Below, one piece after another: positions 7,693 to 13,227 of a DNA stretch of 13,227 nt (positions within the stretch are counted from its first letter, which is position 1; every line of letters starts with the position of its first letter). The notes under the pieces were generated by a model. The model made no database searches and had not been told where the DNA came from. It saw only the letters and a program-made list of their open reading frames with translations. The translations under genes were made by a program, and so were the position numbers. The stretch comes from Pseudopedobacter saltans (GTDB lineage: Bacteria > Bacteroidota > Bacteroidia > Chitinophagales > Chitinophagaceae). The stretch covers positions 1-13,227 of the forward strand of contig QFOI01000053.1 in NCBI GenBank assembly GCA_003241175.1, read 5' to 3'.

Positions 7693-8982
7693 TCAGTCAA
7701 TATTGTATTTTCTTAAAGCAATGCAAGCATTAATATCGCCGAACCCAAAACTTATTTTTAAAATTGTCTTAAGGTTATAGGCTATGGATTTTTCATAAGG
7801 TATTTTAGAGAGGCTTATTAATGAAGATATTTCTTCGTTTAGAGGAAAAGCATTAATGCTCGGATGAATATAATTTCCCTCCAATTGCAGTATCGATGCG
7901 ATGGACTCAATTGTTCCAGAAGCACTAAGGCTATGCCCGATTAAAGATTTGGTCGAGTTTATATATGGGAATAGATCCTTTTCAAGTCCCAATGCATTTA
8001 CCCAGCTTTTAATTTCGTACACATCTCCAATTGTAGACGTTAGGTGTCCTGAAATTAAATCAATATCCCGAGAAAACAAACTAGTTTCCTTTAAGGTGTT
8101 TACTATACATCTTTGCATGCCTTCCAAATTGCCAATGGTCATAGAACCACCATCTCTTTGGCCTCCTGAATTGACATGTCCACCTAAGAGTTCCGCATAA
8201 ATCCTAGCGTTTCTCTTTAAGGCACTCTCTAAACTTTCAACGACCAATACACCAGCACCAGCACTCGGAACAAATCCAGAAGTATTTTGGCTAAGGGGAC
8301 ATGATGTTTTTGACGGATTGTCATATTTGTTTTGGGCAGTTGCAAACATGGCATCAAAAGGGGACCAAACATATGGATCAGCACTTTCGGAAGAGCCAAC
8401 AACAATAATATCTGCAATGCCGTTTTTAATGTAATTATAGGCTTGGATTAGAGACTCCGTACCAGTTATACAAGCAGATGAAAACGTAGTTACCGGACCG
8501 TTGAGATTCAATAGCCGATTTGCATAAACGCTGACAGCACTTGCCATGCATTGAATAAACTCTTGTGATTCATTCGATCTTAAAAAATCACCGTCTATTA
8601 CGTCAATAATTCTTTCAGTTGTTTCAGCACCGTTACTACCTGTACCAAAAAAACATCCAATTCTTAATTTGGAATCAAATCGATTCAGAATATCCAACCT
8701 AGCATTTTTCCAAGCTTCTATTAAGGCAATTAACCCGTAAAGAATACCCGAACTTTTAATCTCCGGAATTTGATGCTCATCCAAGAACCTTTTTACTTTT
8801 TTACTCCTCATGGACATCGGTGGAACTCCTGCAACTTGGCATCTAAAACCCAATTCTTCTAGGCATTTAAGCTTCCGGATTCCGGATTTACCTGTGCGCA
8901 ATGCTTTGTCAAATGCAATAGTACCAATCCCGTTCGGGCTTACAACTCCCATCCCGGTGATAACAATCCTTTTATCGTCCAT
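7693..8982 (-). CDS. Beta-ketoacyl-ACP synthase (FabF/KS-alpha-like), catalytically intact
   Basis: A ~429-residue condensing enzyme of the FabF/KAS II family, which joins an acyl chain held on its active Cys with malonyl-ACP. Starting at ATG 8982 the N-terminus is MDDKRIVITGMGVVSPNG, the standard family opening. This ATG overlaps the previous gene's stop as TAATG, preceded by GGAAG; an in-frame ATG at 8994 would add only four residues. All catalytic residues are visible (numbered from 8982): Cys171 in FSSACITG, His313 in SGHLTST, Lys345 and His350 in STKSLIGHS, with the same spacings as FabF. The segment HVNSGGQRDGG is shared with the preceding paralogue but unlike E. coli FabF. It probably forms a heterodimer with that degenerate paralogue and draws on the ACP of the same gene group. 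The chain made cannot be predicted. Confidence 0.93.
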   Translation of the reverse strand: MDDKRIVITGMGVVSPNGIGTIAFDKALRTGKSGIRKLKCLEELGFRCQVAGVPPMSMRSKKVKRFLDEHQIPEIKSSGILYGLIALIEAWKNARLDILNRFDSKLRIGCFFGTGSNGAETTERIIDVIDGDFLRSNESQEFIQCMASAVSVYANRLLNLNGPVTTFSSACITGTESLIQAYNYIKNGIADIIVVGSSESADPYVWSPFDAMFATAQNKYDNPSKTSCPLSQNTSGFVPSAGAGVLVVESLESALKRNARIYAELLGGHVNSGGQRDGGSMTIGNLEGMQRCIVNTLKETSLFSRDIDLISGHLTSTIGDVYEIKSWVNALGLEKDLFPYINSTKSLIGHSLSASGTIESIASILQLEGNYIHPSINAFPLNEEISSLISLSKIPYEKSIAYNLKTILKISFGFGDINACIALRKYNID

Positions 8983-10289
8983 TATTCTTCCCATTTTTTT
9001 ATCACTATGGATGAATTTACGTCCCCCACACCATAAGAATACTTAAGGGCAACCTTAAAATTATTATTTACGATTTTATCTGCGGTAGAATGATAATGAC
9101 TCGAAAAAAAAGAAGGCAAACTATTCTGTCCTATAAATGAAGGAACCAGGTACTGATTGCTTAACATCAGTATTGTAGCCACCGCCTCAATAGAACCTGA
9201 ACCACCCAAACAATGAGATATCAATGGCTTTAATGCCACAATGTTTGGTATGGAGTCTAGAGGCGACAACAGTACTTCCAATAAGTCTTTTTCCACCAAA
9301 TCACAATAGTTAGATTGGAACTGACCAACTAAAATATCCAGATCTTGAAATTGAACATTTGCATCAGACAAAGACGATGTAATACAGGAATTCAACATAT
9401 CTTGATTTGTCGAAATCAGACCACCACCGTTTGTTTGTCCTCCCGAATTGATATGAGTCCCTACGATTTCAGCATAAATTTTGGCACTCCGACTTTGAGC
9501 CGACTGTAAACTTTCGATAACCATTGCACCGCTTCCTGAACCAGGCATAATCCCGCCTAATGAATCTTTATGTAATTTCAGTTCATCCTCCAACGAAAAT
9601 TTGAAGGCATCATTGTATACCGGATTGTAGGTTACACTCACACCCTCTTCAGTTCTTATAGTTTCGTAAGCTCCGTATAAATATGGACTACTTCCCTCCG
9701 TACTACCCACCAACATTTTTTCAGCCAATCCCCATTTAATTCTATAGTAACCATTGATAATGGATTCCAAGCCAGTATTTGTTTCGGAAGCATTGGTGGT
9801 AACCTGGTTACCTAATCCCAGGATACCACCTAAGTAAGCACTCACACCACTATTCATCGCTTGCTGTGCGATCCTTCCTCCTATTTTTTTTACGTTCTTT
9901 ACTTTTGCTTGTTTATAGTTAAAGTCAAATGCGTCAATCCCTACACAACTAGAACCAAACACACAACCAGAATCCCACAAGGCATGTGAGGAATTTCGTT
10001 CTTCTATTTTTAATCCAGCATCTATCCAAGCTTCAATACCAGCCATGCAACCATACAAAATACCGCTACTCTTTAACTTTACAATTCTATGCCTCTTACA
10101 AAATTCTTCAACAATATCCGCATCAACAGATGGAATACCTGCAATGAAACATTTAATATTAAGATCCTTTAAATGATCATGCACACGCATACCAAATGAG
10201 CCATTAAACAAAGAATCATTAAACTTATCAATTCCTACTCCATTAGGGGCCACAACACCTATACCTGTAACAACTACTCGCTTGTTCAT
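8982..10289 (-). CDS. Degenerate ketosynthase, chain-length-factor-like (KS-beta-like)
   Basis: A 435-residue paralogue of the next gene with full-length thiolase fold (MNKRVVVTGIGVVAPNG at the start, SYGVGDVN near the end). Aligning by eye, the catalytic Cys is replaced by Thr170 (TTNASETNTGLES against TTFSSACITGTES), and the first catalytic His by Gln323 (VGQFQSN against SGHLTST). Lys354 and the second His359 remain (LKPLISHC). It therefore should not carry out condensation. This is what is known for chain-length factors of type II polyketide synthases, where Cys is usually Gln, and for the partner subunit in aryl-polyene synthases. The shared segment HINSGGQTNGGG suggests both genes arose from one duplication. 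Its stop overlaps the KS start (TAATG), so the two are likely made in equal amounts as a heterodimer. It follows the Lnt-like gene by 33 bases. Confidence 0.85.
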   Translation of the reverse strand: MNKRVVVTGIGVVAPNGVGIDKFNDSLFNGSFGMRVHDHLKDLNIKCFIAGIPSVDADIVEEFCKRHRIVKLKSSGILYGCMAGIEAWIDAGLKIEERNSSHALWDSGCVFGSSCVGIDAFDFNYKQAKVKNVKKIGGRIAQQAMNSGVSAYLGGILGLGNQVTTNASETNTGLESIINGYYRIKWGLAEKMLVGSTEGSSPYLYGAYETIRTEEGVSVTYNPVYNDAFKFSLEDELKLHKDSLGGIMPGSGSGAMVIESLQSAQSRSAKIYAEIVGTHINSGGQTNGGGLISTNQDMLNSCITSSLSDANVQFQDLDILVGQFQSNYCDLVEKDLLEVLLSPLDSIPNIVALKPLISHCLGGSGSIEAVATILMLSNQYLVPSFIGQNSLPSFFSSHYHSTADKIVNNNFKVALKYSYGVGDVNSSIVIKKWEE

Positions 10290-10322
10290 ATTGTTCGCAA
10301 ATATTTAAAAGGACGTGTATAA

Positions 10323-11837
10323 CTATTTTCTATTAAAAAACACACACAATGGTAATAGAACAACACACATAAACAAGAATATTTTAGATCCAAACTCTGC
10401 TTTGGTTTTTAAGCTATTTGGTTGCAATACGCCTAAGAGAACATTTGCGTCCTCTCCTTTTGCCATGACGGAAACATTACCATCAGACATGATTAGTCCT
10501 GAGTAACCGTTATTGTTATTGACAACTATATCTTTTCTGTTCTCAACTGCCCTTAGCCTGGAATGGTAAAAATGTTGCTTCGGAATATATGTATTTGCAA
10601 ACCATCCATCATTTCCAGGATTAACTAAAAAATTCGCACCGCGATCAACCGTCTTAAAAGCCAAAGACGGAATGGAAGACTCATTACAAAGAAGAATTCC
10701 TGCCTTTCCAAAAGAAGTCTGTATTGGTTCGTTGCTCGGATTCTCTTTAATTTGAAAGCCGTTGTGTGTAAAGAATGGAAGGAAAACACCCAAAAAGGGT
10801 TTCTCCACAAGACTTAATGCAGATCGTTTATCGTAACGGCCTAAAATTTTACCACCCGGAGCAATACTATAAACTGAATTGTAATACAATCTATTTTTAA
10901 AATCCGTGTTCATACCTAATAAGTGTACAACACCTTTTGGTGAAGTAATGACATCTATCTGTTTTAGAAATGCATCATTTTTGGAAAAATTCCATGGTAT
11001 GGCAGTTTCCGGCCAAACATACAAGGACGCATTAGTATTCATGGCTTTCCGGTTCATATCAAAATATCTTTGAACGAGAAAATCACCTGAATTATCATCC
11101 CAGCTAATCTGTGGCGAAATATTTGGCTGAAGAATGGCCACATTATTTTTTTGAGCTTCAATGGTGTTAGATTGTCCTTGGTAACTAACAAGAATTATCC
11201 ATCCACAAAACAAATAAGCTACAATAATCGTAAATGGAATAAACAACTTGCGCCATTGTTTAAAATAACAGAAGTACGCAACTTGGTAATTTACCATCAC
11301 AACAACAAATGTTACGATTAGTGGTCCTAGAAGTACAGTGGGCTGTATGGCATATATATTCATGGCAAAAGGAATATAATTAACATACATACAAGTAGAA
11401 AAGCCCTTACCCAATGAAAGCATTACAAAGTCGATGATAACGAAAAGGCAACCTCCGCCGACAGATATGTACAGCCAAGAAAGCTTATTGGTCAAACTAC
11501 CCCTTAATAAAACGTAGGAAGCAGCCACTATAACGGAATACAAAGAAAACAAAATACAAAACACCAACATTATACCAAGTCCCAACAAAAGACCATTGCC
11601 AGTGAAGGCAGCAGTACCATTAATAATCCAAATAAAATTAATGATGGCCGTACAGAATCCAACAATTGCGCCACGTTGAATGGCTTGCCGTAAACCAGCA
11701 CCTATTTCACAGTAGAAACAAAGAAAAAACATTAACCAGTTAAGTGGGGTATCAACCATCTGAATCGCCAAAGACAAGGGAATCGAACTTAAACCAGCCA
11801 ATATGTTCAATCGTATTTTTTTTTGATCCATTTTCAT
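10323..11837 (-). CDS. lnt: Apolipoprotein N-acyltransferase (Lnt)-like membrane enzyme
   Basis: A 504-residue polytopic membrane protein with a carbon-nitrogen hydrolase (nitrilase) domain. Lnt transfers an acyl chain from a phospholipid to the free amine of the N-terminal Cys of lipoproteins in the inner membrane. Residues ~10-218 hold six or seven membrane helices, ~230-475 the periplasmic domain, ~483-500 a last helix. The catalytic triad is complete: Glu277 (VWPET), Lys337 (RYDKRS) and Cys384 (LLCNES); Glu345 matches E. coli Glu343 in spacing. The family block WFANTYIPKQHFYHSRLRAVENR...NNNG is clear. E. coli Lnt has Tyr after the catalytic Cys, here it is Asn. Either ATG 11837 or 11831 could be the start; nine A follow at codons 5-8. 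Its place between an ACP gene and two ketosynthase genes is unusual and suggests a specialised acyl substrate; it could also be the housekeeping Lnt. Confidence 0.87.
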   Translation of the reverse strand: MKMDQKKIRLNILAGLSSIPLSLAIQMVDTPLNWLMFFLCFYCEIGAGLRQAIQRGAIVGFCTAIINFIWIINGTAAFTGNGLLLGLGIMLVFCILFSLYSVIVAASYVLLRGSLTNKLSWLYISVGGGCLFVIIDFVMLSLGKGFSTCMYVNYIPFAMNIYAIQPTVLLGPLIVTFVVVMVNYQVAYFCYFKQWRKLFIPFTIIVAYLFCGWIILVSYQGQSNTIEAQKNNVAILQPNISPQISWDDNSGDFLVQRYFDMNRKAMNTNASLYVWPETAIPWNFSKNDAFLKQIDVITSPKGVVHLLGMNTDFKNRLYYNSVYSIAPGGKILGRYDKRSALSLVEKPFLGVFLPFFTHNGFQIKENPSNEPIQTSFGKAGILLCNESSIPSLAFKTVDRGANFLVNPGNDGWFANTYIPKQHFYHSRLRAVENRKDIVVNNNNGYSGLIMSDGNVSVMAKGEDANVLLGVLQPNSLKTKAEFGSKIFLFMCVVLLPLCVFFNRK

Positions 11838-11892
11838 TGAAAATATAGTTATCTTAAATGTTATTTTAGCAAAAAAAGTATCTTATAACGGA

Positions 11893-11919
11893 GACAGGTT
11901 CCCTACAGGACAGTGTTCC
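11893..11919. repeat. Short direct repeat GACAG(T)GTTCC upstream of the Lnt-like gene
   Basis: GACAGGTTCC (11893-11902) and GACAGTGTTCC (11909-11919) differ by one inserted T and start 16 bases apart, about one and a half helical turns. They lie in the 133-base gap between the ACP and Lnt-like genes, about 56-82 bases upstream of the Lnt-like start, and are more GC-rich than their surroundings. They could be a regulator site, since the gap is long enough for a separate promoter. A TACTTTTTTTG stretch on the minus strand closer to the start resembles the Bacteroidetes -7 element. Confidence 0.3.
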
Positions 11920-11970
11920 ACGTACGAAAAATATCACAAAAAAACACTTTCTTTTTGCTAGCACATATGT

Positions 11971-12408
11971 TCAACTGGCACTAGAAATTTTACTTTCAAT
12001 AGTGGAATACAAATCGTCAAATGTCTTTAGAAGTTTAATTTCATCATCCTCAATCTTAATATTGTATTTCTCTTCTACATCAACGATGATCTCTACAAAA
12101 TCAACAGAATCAATATTTAACTTTTCAATAAACGAATTATCAGTGCCTGAATCGATATCTTCCAATAGTTCAGGATATTCCGTATATTGAGCTACAATAA
12201 CTTTCAATTCGGTTATGAGTTTCCTATCATAGCTATTAGGCCTTTTTCTAATATTCAGAACACCGTCCTGTAAAGCACCAGATGCCATTCTTGAAAAAAC
12301 ATTCGGCTTAGAAGAAAATGTTGGTATCGGCTTTAGCTTAGATTCATTGAAAGCATCCGCATCTTCAACTTTCCCTTTTTTATTATTTTTTGAGGTATTA
12401 GATTCCAT
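11971..12408 (-). CDS. Acyl carrier protein with N-terminal extension
   Basis: A ~145-residue protein whose C-terminal half (~65-142) is an acyl carrier domain, the cytoplasmic carrier that holds growing acyl chains on a phosphopantetheine arm. The arm site is Ser101 in LNIDSVDF (codon 12106-12108), followed by the acidic helix VEIIVDVEEKYNIKIEDDE typical of ACP helix II and the loop after it. Common ACPs are about 80 residues; here ~64 polar residues rich in Ser, Lys and Asn precede the domain and look disordered, except a segment RMASGALQDGVLNI. ATG 12408 was chosen: the ATG at 12453 would add 15 residues that look like translated leader and would overlap a possible promoter. It is the first gene of the group and stands directly after a terminator. 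It is likely the partner of the two ketosynthase-like proteins. Confidence 0.88.
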   Translation of the reverse strand: MESNTSKNNKKGKVEDADAFNESKLKPIPTFSSKPNVFSRMASGALQDGVLNIRKRPNSYDRKLITELKVIVAQYTEYPELLEDIDSGTDNSFIEKLNIDSVDFVEIIVDVEEKYNIKIEDDEIKLLKTFDDLYSTIESKISSAS

Positions 12409-12422
12409 TGTTGTGCTGAATA

Positions 12423-12454
12423 TGGTTATAGTGTAATAGAAAGATATTTTCAAA
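12423..12454 (-). promoter_or_regulatory. Possible promoter of the ACP-led gene group
   Basis: On the minus strand TTTG (12454-12451), a 20-base spacer and TATAACCA (12430-12423) resemble the Bacteroidetes TTTG / TAnnTTTG promoter, although the second element matches only at TA. It would start a transcript close to 12416, just upstream of ATG 12408, which supports that start. The terminator immediately upstream makes a promoter here necessary. This is a weak match read by eye. Confidence 0.25.
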
Positions 12455-12470
12455 CCGGGATACCATAAGA

Positions 12471-12500
12471 GGTAAAATAACCGGGAATAAAAATTCCCGG
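12471..12500 (-). terminator. Terminator after the T9SS cargo gene
   Basis: On the minus strand CCGGGAA (12500-12494) pairs with TTCCCGG (12487-12481) across a 6-base loop, followed by TTATTTT. The GC-rich stem stands out in AT-rich surroundings. It separates the T9SS cargo gene from the ACP-led gene group, so the latter should have its own promoter. Confidence 0.78.
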
Positions 12501-12572
12501 CGGTGTTATCTATATATCAGCCTGTAATAATAGATAATAGTTTTGCAAATATTTATCTTAACAAGTCAGACC

Positions 12573-13226
12573 TTACTTTTTAATAAACTTTACATTTTCA
12601 GCCTTCCCGTTACTATTGATTGCCTGAGCAACATAAACGGACGAAGGAAGTGCCTCTATATTGATTGTAACCTTATCAGAACTAGCAATTTGCGTCTTGA
12701 CTATTTGTCCAGAGATTCCAATAATTTTTACTGTAGTTCCGAGTTTTACATTTTTAAGATAAATAGTCGTTGTAGCAGGATTAGGAAACAGACTAACACT
12801 ACCAGTAACGTTACCTACGTAAACACTGGCAACATTACTTAAAGCTTCTTTTCCATCAAGATCTTCTTGTCTTAACTGATAATAGTTATATGTATTGGCA
12901 TTCGGTTTTGTATCCTCATATGAATAGGTATAACCACTACCGGTATTGCCATTTGGAGCTTTAGAGGAGACAAAGCCAATTTTTGTAAGATTGTTAGTCT
13001 TGGTTCCAGCTAAAATAGAATATCCTTTATTGTAAACTTCAGTTGCACTAGCCCAAAGAAGATCCACCTTTCCATTGCTTAACGAGGCGGTCAATGGTTT
13101 AGAATAAGTCACAGGCAAGGTATAGTCAATGATATTAGGATCAATATCTACATAAGGCATTATAGCCAACCCGTGATAATCACCAATATTAGTATATGTA
13201 CCGCCATTTATAGAAATAGGAGTCGT
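12573..13226 (-). CDS. T9SS-secreted protein with type A C-terminal sorting domain, C-terminal part (5' end outside window)
   Basis: The last ~217 residues of a secreted protein; the frame is open to the right edge (TTPISINGGTYTNIGDYHG at the edge), so the start lies outside. Residues ~46-115 form a fibronectin-III-like beta-sandwich with the frequent Bacteroidetes pattern VDLLWASATEVYNKGYSI ... YYQLRQEDLDGKEALSNV. The last ~75 residues are the type A sorting domain: SLFPNPATTTIYL, then KIIGISGQIV, LPSSVYVAQA and a basic end VKFIKK. This domain directs cargo through the type IX secretion system across the outer membrane, after which it is normally removed and the protein is fixed to the surface or released. 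The function of the mature protein lies in the missing N-terminal part. A terminator follows, so it is not part of the ACP-led group. Confidence 0.9.
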   Translation of the reverse strand, partial: TTPISINGGTYTNIGDYHGLAIMPYVDIDPNIIDYTLPVTYSKPLTASLSNGKVDLLWASATEVYNKGYSILAGTKTNNLTKIGFVSSKAPNGNTGSGYTYSYEDTKPNANTYNYYQLRQEDLDGKEALSNVASVYVGNVTGSVSLFPNPATTTIYLKNVKLGTTVKIIGISGQIVKTQIASSDKVTINIEALPSSVYVAQAINSNGKAENVKFIKK

Positions 13227-13227
13227 C

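Noticed and set aside
7901..8200. Plus-strand 99-residue reading frame inside the KS gene
   Set aside because: It is antisense to a ketosynthase with all catalytic residues in place and is a shadow frame.
8983..8994. Start of the intact KS at ATG 8994
   Set aside because: ATG 8982 overlaps the stop as TAATG, is preceded by GGAAG and gives the usual N-terminus; the difference is only four residues.
10315..10506. Plus-strand 63-residue reading frame inside the Lnt-like gene
   Set aside because: It is antisense to the conserved C-terminal part of the Lnt-like protein and has no domain or signal.
12409..12453. Fifteen-residue N-terminal addition to the ACP
   Set aside because: It has no family resemblance, overlaps a possible promoter, and the second ATG gives a more usual polar N-terminus. 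Not fully excluded.
12543..12842. Plus-strand 99-residue reading frame
   Set aside because: It is antisense to the T9SS cargo gene, whose sorting domain is clear; it has no recognisable features.
1..13227. CRISPR arrays, tRNA or rRNA genes, insertion sequences, phage genes
   Set aside because: No regularly spaced repeats, cloverleaf-like sequences, transposases or phage proteins were seen on either strand.

Overview
The window looks like a Bacteroidetes (Bacteroidota) chromosome. The evidence is a SusD-family protein with glycan-degradation genes beside it, a type IX secretion (T9SS) type A sorting domain, AT-rich DNA, lipoprotein signals ending in Ser-Cys, and few clear Shine-Dalgarno sites. 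The genus cannot be fixed from the sequence alone.

Left part (1-6250, + strand): the 3' end of a polysaccharide-utilisation locus. In order it holds the C-terminus of a SusD/RagB glycan-binding lipoprotein, a terminator-like hairpin, an outer-membrane-type lipoprotein joining a c-type haem site to FG-GAP/VCBS calcium repeats, a family GH89 alpha-N-acetylglucosaminidase, and a lipoprotein with a right-handed beta-helix and a C-terminal beta-trefoil (ricin-like) lectin. A strong hairpin at 6209-6243 ends the locus. The GH89 enzyme points to a glycan with terminal alpha-linked GlcNAc (mucin-type or heparan-type).

Middle (6251-7692): a minus-strand Crp/Fnr-family regulator, a gene-free AT-rich stretch of about 450 bases, and a small plus-strand gene for a protein with two membrane segments.

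Right part (7693-13226, - strand): in transcription order, the end of a T9SS cargo protein, a terminator, then a closed four-gene group: an acyl carrier protein with a long N-terminal extension, an apolipoprotein N-acyltransferase (Lnt)-like membrane enzyme, a degenerate ketosynthase that has lost its active-site Cys and first His (chain-length-factor-like), and an intact FabF-like ketosynthase whose start overlaps the previous stop (TAATG). KS, KS-beta-like protein and ACP resemble the minimal type II polyketide/fatty-acid synthase. Finding these with an Lnt-like amide-forming acyltransferase, and without any ketoreductase, dehydratase or malonyl transferase, is the most unusual feature here. 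A plausible but unproven reading is a dedicated route that makes an unusual acyl chain and places it on an amine at the cell envelope, for example on lipoproteins.
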